NCBI RefSeq assembly: GCF_000485905.1
Contig: NC_022664.1
Coordinates: forward strand, 1,054,001-1,118,000
DNA: 64,000 nt
Direction: 5' to 3'
Source: Spiribacter curvatus
Lineage (GTDB): Bacteria > Pseudomonadota > Gammaproteobacteria > Nitrococcales > Nitrococcaceae
Part shown: in pieces, positions 41,480-50,482 of the stretch
Position numbering within the stretch: position 1 is the first letter of the stretch
Layout: each line of letters starts with the position of its first letter
Position numbers and translations under genes: made by a program
Notes under the pieces: model-generated
What the model was told of the DNA's origin: nothing
The model's input: only the letters and a program-made list of their open reading frames with translations
The model's database searches: none

Positions 41480-41992
41480 ATGTCGCGCATGACGGAGTGG
41501 ATCGGGCGAATATTGGATGCAAGCGGCTGGCTAGCCAAGGCGAGTGCACTGTTGCTGGTCATTCTGGTGACCGCCAACGTCCTCGCCCGCTACCTATTCA
41601 GCACCGGCAATGTCGGGCTGCAGGAGCTCGAATGGCATCTGATTTCGCCCATCGCCCTGCTCGGTATGTCGTATGCCCTCCATCATGGTGAGCATGTCCG
41701 CGTTGATGTGTTCTACGAGCACATGCGCCCGACAGTACAGGCCTTTGTGGACATGCTCACCGCTCTATTAACGCTGGCCATCGGTGTCTACCTCGCCTGG
41801 GTGGCGATTCCCTACGTCCAGGCGTCCTTTTCGATGGGGCAGGGCTCTCCGAATCCCGGTGGCCTGCCTCACCGATTTCTCCTGAAGGCCTTTATCCCGA
41901 TTGGCTTCGGTCTACTCGCCCTGCAGGCACTCGGAGCCCTTTTCGAGGCAGTGGCCACATTCCGCACCGCTCGCAAAGGAGTCCATGAATGA
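41480..41992 (+). CDS. dctQ: TRAP transporter small permease (DctQ)
   Basis: 170 aa with four helices. The family motif around LQELEWHLISPIALLGMSYALHHGEHVRVDVFYEHM (about 49-84) is clear. It pairs with the large permease, whose start overlaps this stop by 4 bp (ATGA). Confidence 0.9.
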   Translation: MSRMTEWIGRILDASGWLAKASALLLVILVTANVLARYLFSTGNVGLQELEWHLISPIALLGMSYALHHGEHVRVDVFYEHMRPTVQAFVDMLTALLTLAIGVYLAWVAIPYVQASFSMGQGSPNPGGLPHRFLLKAFIPIGFGLLALQALGALFEAVATFRTARKGVHE

Positions 41993-43314
41993 GCCCTCAG
42001 GAAGTCCTAGCACTGCTCATGCTCGCGGGCTTTATGGGCATGATTTTGATCGGTATCCCGGTTGGCATCTCTCTGGCAACCTCCGGGCTTTTGTTCGGTT
42101 TCCTCGGGTTCGGGTCCACCCTCTTCGACCTCCTTCCGTCGCGCATCTACGGCGTCGTGACTAATTACACCCTGCTCGCGATCCCGTTGTTTGTATTCAT
42201 GGGCGTAATGCTCGAGAAATCGAAAATTGCCGATGCCCTGCTCGAGACTCTCGGTCATGCGATGGGTGGACTGCGTGGTGGCATGGGCATCGCAATCGTT
42301 CTGGTGGGCGTGTTGATGGGCGCGGCCACCGGCATCGTTGGCGCTACCGTTGTCACGGTGGGCCTGCTCACGCTCCCTGTCTTAATGCGCCGGGGCTATA
42401 GCCGTAGCGTTGCCTGCGGCACGATCTGCGCCTCAGGCACGCTGGGTCAGATCCTCCCGCCAAGCCTGGTGTTGATCTTGCTGTCGGATATCCTCGGCGA
42501 ATCGGTCGGTAGCCTGTTCGCCGCCGCGCTATTTCCGGGGCTCATGCTGGCCGCGGTCTATGTCATCTATCTGCTTGTACTGGGCATGGTTCGGCCAGAG
42601 ACCGTGCCGCCCATTCCCCAATCGGAGCGCGACAGCCTTTCCGGTAGCGATCTGCTCTTTCGCCTCGTTAAAAGCGTGGCGCCGACCATTCTGCTCGTCT
42701 TCGCCGTTCTTGGCTCTATCATCGGTGGCGTAGCCGCGCCGACCGAGGCCGCCTCCATGGGCGCCGCGGGCAGTATCGTCATCGCTCTCGTGAGCCGACG
42801 GCTCGACCGGCCCATCATGGCGGCAACCCTGAAGGGTACAGTGAGCATCTCGGCCATGGTGTTCTTCATCCTGATCTGCGCACAGCCGTTTGCGCTCGCC
42901 TTCCGCGGTCTGGGCGGGGAACACCTGGTAGAGGCGCTATTCGCGCTCCTTCCCGGCGGGCTGAACGCCGAGCTGCTGTTCATGATGCTGCTGCTGTTTA
43001 TCCTGGGGTTTTTCCTTGAGTGGATCGAGATCTCCTACATCGCATTACCGATGTTCCTGCCCATCTTCCAGGCCGCGGGCGTGGACATGGTCTGGTTCGG
43101 GATTCTGGTCGCAATGAACCTGCAGGCCTCATTCCTCACACCACCCTTCGGCTGGGCGCTGTTCTTTCTCAAGGGCGTCTCTCCCCCTGGCATCACGACT
43201 CGGGATATCTATATCGGTGTGCTCCCATTTATCGCCCTGCAGCTCATCGGCCTCGGCCTGCTCTTCATCTTCCCCCAGATGGCAACGTGGCTGCCGGCGG
43301 CCTTAGGGTGGTAG
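41989..43314 (+). CDS. dctM: TRAP transporter large permease (DctM)
   Basis: 441 aa with about twelve helices; the sodium-coupled transport subunit. Typical blocks are IPLFVFMGVMLEKSKIADALL, the GGLRGGMGIAIVLVGVLMGAATGIVGATV stretch, CASGTLGQILPPSLVLILL and PPFGWALFFLKGV near the end. Intact and of normal length. A TauE/SafE gene starts 3 bp after it. Confidence 0.93.
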   Translation: MSPQEVLALLMLAGFMGMILIGIPVGISLATSGLLFGFLGFGSTLFDLLPSRIYGVVTNYTLLAIPLFVFMGVMLEKSKIADALLETLGHAMGGLRGGMGIAIVLVGVLMGAATGIVGATVVTVGLLTLPVLMRRGYSRSVACGTICASGTLGQILPPSLVLILLSDILGESVGSLFAAALFPGLMLAAVYVIYLLVLGMVRPETVPPIPQSERDSLSGSDLLFRLVKSVAPTILLVFAVLGSIIGGVAAPTEAASMGAAGSIVIALVSRRLDRPIMAATLKGTVSISAMVFFILICAQPFALAFRGLGGEHLVEALFALLPGGLNAELLFMMLLLFILGFFLEWIEISYIALPMFLPIFQAAGVDMVWFGILVAMNLQASFLTPPFGWALFFLKGVSPPGITTRDIYIGVLPFIALQLIGLGLLFIFPQMATWLPAALGW

Positions 43315-43317
43315 GCG

Positions 43318-44163
43318 ATGGAATTTCTGGCGCAATATCATCCTGCCTGGCTGTTCGGATTGGCATTAGCGCTCCTCGCGACGGGTATCATTGCCGGCGT
43401 GATGGCCGGCCTGCTTGGAGTGGGAGGCGGTATCGTGATCGTCCCCGTGCTCTATCACCTCTTCACGCTGCTCGATATTGACCCGGCGGTGCGGATGCAT
43501 CTGGCCGTCGGCACCTCGCTCGCGACGATCATTCCGACGTCCATTGTGTCGGCGCGCTCGCACCACCGCAGAGGTGCCATGGACATTGAACTGCTGCGTA
43601 CTCTCGCCCCGGCCGTTCTTGCAGGTGCTGTTATCGGCGGCTTGTTTGGGAGTCTGCTTGAGGGTGCGGTTTTGAGTGCTATCTTCGCTCTGGTGGCGCT
43701 TGCGGTTGCAGCCAATATGGCCATGCGCTCTGAGGGAACGACACTGGCAGCTACCCTGCCCACGCGCGGGTTACAACGGCTGCTGGGAGCTGGCATTGGC
43801 AGCGTCTCGGCAGTGATGGGGATCGGGGGCGGCACGTTAGGCGTGCCTATTCTATCCGCGTTCAATTACCCCATTCGACGGGCCGTCGGGACGGCGTCTG
43901 CCCTTGGGGTGATTATCGGCGTCCCCGGGGCACTGGGTTTTCTCATTGCGGGGCTGGGATTGCCGGATCGCCCGCCGGGCAGTATCGGGTATATCAACCT
44001 CGTCGGGTTTGCGTTGATCGTGCCGCTGACCATGAAAACGGCGCCATTGGGGGCCAAGCTGGCGCACCGGATCAATCCCCGCTGGCTCCGACTGGCCTTT
44101 GCCGGGTTTCTGGCTCTCACTGCGGCCCGAATGTTTTTTGACCTACTGGGATCGAGCTCATGA
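43318..44163 (+). CDS. TauE/SafE-family sulfite/organic-anion exporter
   Basis: 281 aa with eight or so helices and the duplicated family motif: AGVMAGLLGVGGGIVIVPVLY near the N terminus and GAGIGSVSAVMGIGGGTLGVP in the middle. These proteins move sulfite, sulfoacetate or related anions, mostly outward. In this operon it may export a by-product, such as sulfite, released from the compound taken up by the TRAP system. It overlaps the GGT start by 4 bp. Confidence 0.87.
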   Translation: MEFLAQYHPAWLFGLALALLATGIIAGVMAGLLGVGGGIVIVPVLYHLFTLLDIDPAVRMHLAVGTSLATIIPTSIVSARSHHRRGAMDIELLRTLAPAVLAGAVIGGLFGSLLEGAVLSAIFALVALAVAANMAMRSEGTTLAATLPTRGLQRLLGAGIGSVSAVMGIGGGTLGVPILSAFNYPIRRAVGTASALGVIIGVPGALGFLIAGLGLPDRPPGSIGYINLVGFALIVPLTMKTAPLGAKLAHRINPRWLRLAFAGFLALTAARMFFDLLGSSS

Positions 44164-45752
44164 TCAACACTCCTCTTGGCCATCGCGGCATGGTGACTGC
44201 GCCCCATCACATGGCCGCGGAGGCAGGCCGGGATGTCCTGCGCGAGGGCGGCACCGCTGTCGAGGCGATGGTGACGGCCGCCGCCGTTATTGCAGTGGTC
44301 TATCCGCACATGAACGCCATCGGCGGCGACGGCTTCTGGCTGGTGGGCGAGGCGGGACAACGCCCCTCAGGCATCGATGCATGCGGTCCGGCCGCGGGTC
44401 TGGCCAGTCGCGACTGGTACCAGGCCCAGGGCACAACCACGATTCCGGCTCGCGGGCCGCTCGCCGCGCTCACCGTCCCGGGTACGGTTGGCGGCTGGAT
44501 GGCCGCACTTGCACAACCCAACGCCACGAGTGGGCGGATGCCCGTGGCCCGCCTGATGGCTCCCGCCGTCGCGATGGCGCGGGAGGGCGTGCCCACCACC
44601 GCGGGACAGGAGGCCCTGACCCGCCAGAAGCTCGACGGCTTGCAGGATATTCCCGGGTTTGCCGAGACGTTTCTCGCGGACGATCTGAGCGTCCCACAGC
44701 GGGGGGATCGACTCATTCAGAGGCGTCTGGGAGACACGCTCGAGCAGCTTGGTCGAGCCGGGTTGGGCGATTTCTATCAAGGTGACGTGGCCCAGAGTCT
44801 GGCCCACGATCTTGAAGCACTCGGCAGCCCCCTACGGCTTGATGACTTCACCGGGTACAAAGCGCAGGTGGTCGATCCGCTATCGATCACCAGCCGGGAC
44901 ACCCAGCTGTACAACATGCCACCGCCCACGCAGGGTCTTGCATCGCTCATGATCCTGGGTGTTTTTGATCGCCTGCGGGTCCCTGACGGCGAGGGTTTCG
45001 CCCATATCCACGGGCTCATCGAGGCCACCAAGCAGGCCTTCCGGGTGCGGGACGCCGAGGTAACCGACCCCGAATGGATGCGGACCCAGGCGGTCGATCT
45101 GCTTGACGCCCGCCACCTGGATTCCGCTGCCGCCGCCATCGATCCGCAGCGGGCCGCGCCCTGGCCGCATCCCGCCGCCCCTGGAGATACCGTCTGGATG
45201 GGGGCAGTCGATGCGAACGGCCAAGCCACGAGCTTTATTCAGTCGATCTATTGGGAGTTTGGCGCTGGCATCGTTCTGCCGGAGAGTGGTGTGCTTATGC
45301 AGAACCGCGGGATGAGCTTCGGCCTCACTCCGGATCACCCGCAAGCGCTCGAACCCGGACGAAGCCCCTTCCACACCCTGAATCCCGCCATGGCCACCTT
45401 CGCGGATGGCCGCCATATGCTCTACGGCACGATGGGGGGTGAGGGACAGCCGCAGACACAGGCCGCCGTGTTCACGCGCCATGCCCGCTTTGGGATGCCT
45501 CTGCAGGCTGCCGTCACGGCGCCGCGCTGGTTGCTGGGCCGGACGTGGGGTGATTCCTCGACCGGGCTGAAAGTGGAATCTCGCCTTCCGGACGCGGTGA
45601 TTCAGGCACTCACCGAGGCGGGACACGCAGTGGAGGTGGTCGAGCCGTTCGACGGCATGATGGGACATGCCGGGGCCATCGTCCGGCATCCCGACGGTCT
45701 GCTCGAAGGTGCGACCGACCCGCGCAGTGACGGCGCCGTCGCCACGGTCTAG
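44160..45752 (+). CDS. Gamma-glutamyltransferase family protein, cytoplasmic
   Basis: 530 aa, Ntn-hydrolase of the GGT family. It lacks a signal peptide, so it is probably cytoplasmic, unlike classical GGT. Family segments: AAAVIAVVYPHMNAIGGDGFWL, the DTVWMGAVDANGQATSFIQSIY region where the conserved Thr (in GDTVW) would be the autoprocessing nucleophile, and NPAMATFADGRHMLYGTMGGEG. It probably hydrolyses a gamma-glutamyl or N-acyl compound brought in by the TRAP transporter. It is the last gene of the operon. Confidence 0.85.
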   Translation: MINTPLGHRGMVTAPHHMAAEAGRDVLREGGTAVEAMVTAAAVIAVVYPHMNAIGGDGFWLVGEAGQRPSGIDACGPAAGLASRDWYQAQGTTTIPARGPLAALTVPGTVGGWMAALAQPNATSGRMPVARLMAPAVAMAREGVPTTAGQEALTRQKLDGLQDIPGFAETFLADDLSVPQRGDRLIQRRLGDTLEQLGRAGLGDFYQGDVAQSLAHDLEALGSPLRLDDFTGYKAQVVDPLSITSRDTQLYNMPPPTQGLASLMILGVFDRLRVPDGEGFAHIHGLIEATKQAFRVRDAEVTDPEWMRTQAVDLLDARHLDSAAAAIDPQRAAPWPHPAAPGDTVWMGAVDANGQATSFIQSIYWEFGAGIVLPESGVLMQNRGMSFGLTPDHPQALEPGRSPFHTLNPAMATFADGRHMLYGTMGGEGQPQTQAAVFTRHARFGMPLQAAVTAPRWLLGRTWGDSSTGLKVESRLPDAVIQALTEAGHAVEVVEPFDGMMGHAGAIVRHPDGLLEGATDPRSDGAVATV

Positions 45753-45958
45753 GTCAAGCACCCGGATCGCTGTAGACCTCGCCCATACGGTGCTGCAGAC
45801 AATGATGGCTCGGCGTGGCGAGCGCCTACTATGGCTGGGACCGTCGCTACGGGTTGGTCGCCAGTATGGGCGGCCGAGGCAACGGCTCGGCTCATGCGAT
45901 GGTGGGAAACTTAGATAGGGCGTAGGGATCAGGCGGGTGAGGGAGTGTAGCGAAGCAG

Positions 45959-46219
45959 TTAACGGGGGCCGTCCCCATCGTCACCTGACGAGCGATTCAG
46001 CAACCGGTCCACGGACTCGTTGTGGCGCCGGACGGTGTGATCGCCCCAGATCATCGCCGCGATCCAGCACAGCACCGGGCCAATGACCGTGCCCGCGCTT
46101 GCAAGCGCCACCAGAATCAGCACGATGGCCCCTGCCGCGCTGGAGTAAAAAACGCCGAGAGGCCCAAAGAGGAATGTCAGGACCGCGGAGGTGGTGCGGG
46201 ATTTCTGGCGCAGGTTCAT
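45959..46219 (-). CDS. Small membrane protein, unknown
   Basis: 86 aa. Start MNLRQKSRTTSAVLT is preceded by GGAG. Two hydrophobic helices (AVLTFLFGPLGVFYSS and AAGAIVLILVALASAGTVIGPVLCWIAAMIWG) and a polar tail RRHNESVDRLL. A TM2-like fold is possible, not certain. It lies 25 bp after the large S24-fusion gene in the same direction and may be the membrane partner of that protein or an unrelated neighbour. The 206 bases between it and the GGT gene hold nothing recognised. Confidence 0.6.
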   Translation of the reverse strand: MNLRQKSRTTSAVLTFLFGPLGVFYSSAAGAIVLILVALASAGTVIGPVLCWIAAMIWGDHTVRRHNESVDRLLNRSSGDDGDGPR

Positions 46220-46244
46220 GGGGGCTCCGGGTGTTCCTAAACGT

Positions 46245-48659
46245 CTAACCGACTGTCGCCACGTACTCGGCCAGCACCCGCAGATCTCCGACCTCGTCCG
46301 CCGACTCGAAGACGATGTCCTCATAACCCGGGGCGGTGGTCTCACACGCAAGGACGATTCGCTGGTGCCGCCAGCCTTCCCCGTCATCAGCCGGTGCCTT
46401 TTCACTATGATAGCGCTTGACGGTCAGTCCGGAACCGGTATCCGGATCCTGGATATCGCGATGCTGGACGAGGACGATTTTGCCCTCTCGAGTGCCACCG
46501 GGGCTGGCGCGGAACAGGCAGAGAGAACCATTGGGAATGCGCAGGTTCATGGACTCACCCACCACGCGCATGACGAAGTGATCCGCTCGGGCGTTAAACA
46601 ACTCCGGCAATTCGACCCAGGTCTGTGAGTCGATTGGGCTGCTCTGGCGCACCGGTGAGTCGGCAAAGGCCCCGGCCGCGGCAGTCATTTCCACGAATGG
46701 CACGGCGTTGTCCGCGGGAGTGACGTCCGATGCGTCAAGGAAAACCACATTGTCAGTGTCAGGCCCTTCAGGGTGGACTCCCGACCTCGTGGGCGCGGCA
46801 ATGGCCTCCGCCGCGCGGGCCTGGAACCAGGCCTGCGTCTCGGTATCGGTGCAGTAGACAAGGCAACCCTTCATTCCACGGCTCATGAGCGTGCGGTAGG
46901 TGTTGCGGATGATGCGGTCCGCCCTTGCGGTCGCCTCGGCAGGATCGGTTTCGAACAGGGTCTTATGACCCCGCAGGGAGCGATCGGTTTTTGCCCGCGC
47001 GGCCGGTTGTGTGACGATTTCACCGTTTCGCACCACCAGGTCGGGGCCGATGATCACCCCGACATAGTCCATCTCCAGCCCCTGCACAGTGTGGATACAG
47101 CCGACCTGATCAATGGAGTGTGCCCGCTCCAGATATCGCCCCTCGTCCTCATCAAGATTCCAGGCCATGGCGAAGCCGGCCTCAGGGAATTCGATATCAG
47201 CGACGCCCGGCGTCTTTCTGCTCACCCAGTCCCAGCAATAGCCGGCCACCACCCGCGCCTTGCTGCCGGCGCGATCCAGCTCCACCACCCGCCGCTGTAG
47301 CTCACCCGGGGAGTCCACCACTTCGAAGTGATAGGGCACGCCCTCGAGATCATCCTGAGCGGTCGGCCGAATCCCCAACAGCTGATCAAGCCAGGCCAGA
47401 TACCCATCCGAGCCATTACAGCGGAACTGTGACTGCAGCACCATGCGCTGCACCGTGGCGTCAGCCTGCGCCGCCCAGCGCTGAATCTCGGCAATGGACC
47501 CGGCGTCCGGCCAGGTGACCTGCTGGTCTTCGTCGATCAAGAAAATGCTCGCCTTCGCCGCGCGGATGATGTCGCGGGTCTGATTGGTGCCGGCTTTCTG
47601 GTACTGCGAGCGCTCCTTGATGCGGTGGCCTTCGTCGACGACCAGGGCATCCATTTCATCGTCGTCGGCCCCTGCATAGGTGCCCGAGCCCTTGAACAGG
47701 TTATCGAAACGGCTTTTCTTGAGTGTCCCTGTCAGGCGGGCCTGATAGACCTGGCGGGGCGCGCGATTGGGAGTGACGTAATGGGTGATGAGGCCACGGT
47801 TGATGAGCTCAATCAATAGATTGATGGCCACCACCGACTTACCCGTACCGGGACCCCCCTCCACGATCAGCACCTGCTTGTGCCCGGCGTTGGCGAAGTT
47901 CACAACCTCGAGGGCCGTCTCATAGGCGAGCTTCTGATCATCGATCATCAGGAACTCGCGCTTGCCACGCATGAGATTCGAGAGCGACGCCGCCAGAGCC
48001 CGGGACGGCCGGATGCGGCCATGCTCGATGCGGTAGAGCGTGCGGTTGCGATCACCGGCTTTGACGTACCGCGCAATGAATTCGCGGAGCTTCTGCGGAT
48101 CGTGCTTGAGAAAAACCGGGGCGCGATCGAGATGCATTCGGTAATGCTCGTCACAGACCCCGGTTCGATCGACACAGTTATGCAGATAGGCGCATGCCTC
48201 CAGACGGATCGTCTCGTCCTGCACCGTAGCGTTGAAATCCTGCAGCAGCGAGGCATAGCTCCAGGCCTGATAGGAAGGGTGCGTCGTCTCTCTATCGCTT
48301 CCGCCCAGCCAGGTGCGGACAATGGCATCCTTCGATGTCGCCGTCACATCGCTCCACTGCTTGAGCTCAATGATCACGCAGACGTCCTGACCGCTGTCAT
48401 CGGTGCCCGAGACAATGAGGTCGACGCGCCTGGAGGTCTGCGGGATCCGATACTCGATCGCGATGCCGGCGTCATCCGGGACGATCCTGTCCTCGAGGAC
48501 GTTTTTCATGCGCAGCAGTGATTCCTCCCAGGACCTGCGCTCGCTGTCACTGACGCTGCCCTGCCCGGACTTTTGCATTGTGTCGAGAACACGGTCGGCG
48601 ATCCGATTATCGCCGACGTCCCTCAGAAATCCCGGCTTATCGCTGGTGTAGACGAGCAT
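46245..48659 (-). CDS. PD-(D/E)XK nuclease - DUF2075 ATPase/helicase - S24 peptidase fusion protein
   Basis: 804 aa. Residues 60-105 show a PD-(D/E)XK nuclease core: Asp80 in VDLIV, then Glu98 and Lys100 in IIELKQW. A DUF2075 (COG3410) superfamily-1-type ATPase follows: Walker A GGPGTGKS (268-275), Walker B VVDEGHR (342-345), IFLIDEDQQV, QSQFRC and HTVQGLEMDYVGVI. The last 150 residues are a LexA/UmuD-like S24 domain with Ser703 (VVGESMN) and Lys748 (LTVKRYHS), preceded by TAAAGAF, whose Ala662-Gly663 resembles a LexA self-cleavage bond. GGAGGAG precedes ATG 48659. I infer a defence or damage-response protein with a protease switch. It is divergent from the MTase-HNH gene; no LexA box is seen between them. 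Confidence 0.85.
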   Translation of the reverse strand: MLVYTSDKPGFLRDVGDNRIADRVLDTMQKSGQGSVSDSERRSWEESLLRMKNVLEDRIVPDDAGIAIEYRIPQTSRRVDLIVSGTDDSGQDVCVIIELKQWSDVTATSKDAIVRTWLGGSDRETTHPSYQAWSYASLLQDFNATVQDETIRLEACAYLHNCVDRTGVCDEHYRMHLDRAPVFLKHDPQKLREFIARYVKAGDRNRTLYRIEHGRIRPSRALAASLSNLMRGKREFLMIDDQKLAYETALEVVNFANAGHKQVLIVEGGPGTGKSVVAINLLIELINRGLITHYVTPNRAPRQVYQARLTGTLKKSRFDNLFKGSGTYAGADDDEMDALVVDEGHRIKERSQYQKAGTNQTRDIIRAAKASIFLIDEDQQVTWPDAGSIAEIQRWAAQADATVQRMVLQSQFRCNGSDGYLAWLDQLLGIRPTAQDDLEGVPYHFEVVDSPGELQRRVVELDRAGSKARVVAGYCWDWVSRKTPGVADIEFPEAGFAMAWNLDEDEGRYLERAHSIDQVGCIHTVQGLEMDYVGVIIGPDLVVRNGEIVTQPAARAKTDRSLRGHKTLFETDPAEATARADRIIRNTYRTLMSRGMKGCLVYCTDTETQAWFQARAAEAIAAPTRSGVHPEGPDTDNVVFLDASDVTPADNAVPFVEMTAAAGAFADSPVRQSSPIDSQTWVELPELFNARADHFVMRVVGESMNLRIPNGSLCLFRASPGGTREGKIVLVQHRDIQDPDTGSGLTVKRYHSEKAPADDGEGWRHQRIVLACETTAPGYEDIVFESADEVGDLRVLAEYVATVG

Positions 48660-48742
48660 CCTGCTCCTCCGACTCGACGCCTGACCTGGCCTGTACGCCC
48701 TCAACGATACATCCTGTGCACACGGGAATCAGGGAAGAAGCC

Positions 48743-50464
48743 ATGGCGGACTATTACTCGGATAATGCCGACGCGCTTTTCGAGCGCTACAACGCGCTCG
48801 ATTTCGAGGGGGTGCATGCCGATTTGCTGTCCTCTCTGCCCGAAGTGGCCGGGGCAGCCCTGGATGTCGGCGCTGGGGCGGGCCGCGATGCCCTCGCACT
48901 GGCCAAACGCGGCTGGGAGGTTGTCGCCGTGGAGCCGGCGCAGCGGCTGCGTGGACTGGGAGAGGCTTTTACGCAGGGCTACGCAGTCCAATGGATGGAT
49001 GACCGCCTGCCGGGCCTCGACGCGGTTCGAGCGCTATCAGAACGCTTTAACCTTATCCTCGTCTCGGCGGTTTGGATGCATGTGCCACCGATGGAGCGTG
49101 AACGCGCCATGCGGGTGCTGAGCGAACTGCTCGCGCCAGGTGGACGGTTGTGCATTACGCTGCGCCATGGGCCGGGAGATAGCGAGCGGGCGTTTCATCC
49201 GGTGAGCCGGGCGGAGGTTGAGCAACTGGCCCGCCAGCGGGCGTTGGTTGATATCACGCCAAGCGGCACAGGCGGGACCCGACCGGACTGCCAGGGCCGC
49301 GACGAAGTTACGTGGGAGACGGTCTGTCTACAACTGCCTGATGACGGCACCGGCGCCCTGCCAGTGCTGCGGCATATCATCGTCAACGACCAGAAATCCT
49401 CGACCTACAAGCTTGGTCTGCTGCGCGTGCTCACCCGGATTGCCGATGGTCTGCCCGGCATGGTGATCCGACGTACCGATCAGTATGTCACCGTGCCGTT
49501 GGGACTGGTTGGTCTGTACTGGCTACGGCTCTACAAACCGCTGGTCATCGACTGTCAGCTGCCCCAGACCCAGGGCAATACGGGTTATGGGTTCGCAAAG
49601 GACCCCTTCTACGCGCTTCGCCACCTTTCCGCGTTTGATCTTTGTGTTGGCCAGGCGTTTGACAGCCACACCGGCAAGCTTCTGCTGGCGGCTATTCGTG
49701 ATGCCTGCCAGAACATCCGCCAGATGCCAGTACGCTACACGACCTGGCCGGGATCAACTGACCCATTGTTCATCGCCGAGCCCGCTACCACCCGTCTGCG
49801 TAATGTGCCCGTGCGACTGGATCGCGAGACGCTACTGCGATTCGGTGTTTTCCACATCCCGAGCCACATCTGGGATTGCGCGAGCCGCTATGCCTGCTGG
49901 CTGGAGCCCGCCATCATCAATGAGTGGGTCGATGTCATGCAGGGCTACGAGCTGCGCTATGACGACGGGCCGGCGCGTGGGGCACTCCGGTGGCAGACGC
50001 CGGTTCGCCGCACTCATCTGGTACGAGATCTCATCGAATCACGGCTCGCCGTTGAGCCAGCTCCCCAGTGCACATGGACGGCCACACGATTGAAGGCGAA
50101 CCACTACGAGGTCGACCACGCACTGCCATGGGTGCACTGGAACAATAACGATTTGTGGAACCTGCTACCGGCGACGCGCCGAGCCAACCGCGAGAAGCGC
50201 GACCGCCTGCCCGCCGCCGGTCTGCTAGACGATGCCCACGACAGAATCGTCGACTGGTGGGCGTCCACCTACCTTAACTCTCGCTATCGGGATCAATTCA
50301 TTATCGAGGCTGAGGCCGCGCTGCCCATGGTCGAAGACGCCAGTATCCCCGCGGCGGTGTTCGCCGGCTTGCAGCATCAGCGCAGGCGCCTGAAGCAAAA
50401 TCAGCAGATTGCGGAATGGGTGGGTTTGAAACCCAACTCTTTAGCAAGCTACCGCTGGCCGTAA
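48743..50464 (+). CDS. Class I methyltransferase - HNH endonuclease fusion protein
   Basis: 573 aa. Residues 1-165 form a class I SAM methyltransferase: ALDVGAGAGRDALALAKRG is the SAM loop, VVAVEP the acidic strand end, and LLAPGGRLCITLRHG typical of UbiE-like enzymes. There is no DPPY/NPPY motif, so a DNA-adenine methylase is unlikely. A middle region (about 205-430; HIIVNDQKSSTYKLGLLRVL) is followed by an HNH nuclease at about 452-492: YEVDHALPWVHW, NNDLWNLLP, then ANREKRDRLP. The ATG follows GGAAG. It stands head-to-head with the nuclease-ATPase-S24 gene and tail-to-tail with the PLD-helicase gene. Confidence 0.82.
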   Translation: MADYYSDNADALFERYNALDFEGVHADLLSSLPEVAGAALDVGAGAGRDALALAKRGWEVVAVEPAQRLRGLGEAFTQGYAVQWMDDRLPGLDAVRALSERFNLILVSAVWMHVPPMERERAMRVLSELLAPGGRLCITLRHGPGDSERAFHPVSRAEVEQLARQRALVDITPSGTGGTRPDCQGRDEVTWETVCLQLPDDGTGALPVLRHIIVNDQKSSTYKLGLLRVLTRIADGLPGMVIRRTDQYVTVPLGLVGLYWLRLYKPLVIDCQLPQTQGNTGYGFAKDPFYALRHLSAFDLCVGQAFDSHTGKLLLAAIRDACQNIRQMPVRYTTWPGSTDPLFIAEPATTRLRNVPVRLDRETLLRFGVFHIPSHIWDCASRYACWLEPAIINEWVDVMQGYELRYDDGPARGALRWQTPVRRTHLVRDLIESRLAVEPAPQCTWTATRLKANHYEVDHALPWVHWNNNDLWNLLPATRRANREKRDRLPAAGLLDDAHDRIVDWWASTYLNSRYRDQFIIEAEAALPMVEDASIPAAVFAGLQHQRRRLKQNQQIAEWVGLKPNSLASYRWP

Positions 50465-50482
50465 TAATCACTGATGTAGAGC

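Noticed and set aside
45753-45958. A short protein-like stretch after the TRAP-linked GGT gene
   Set aside because: No start codon with a ribosome site and no family recognised; left as non-coding.
46245-48742. Possible LexA (SOS) box in front of the S24-fusion gene
   Set aside because: No CTGT-N8-ACAG-like element was found in the 83-bp divergent gap.
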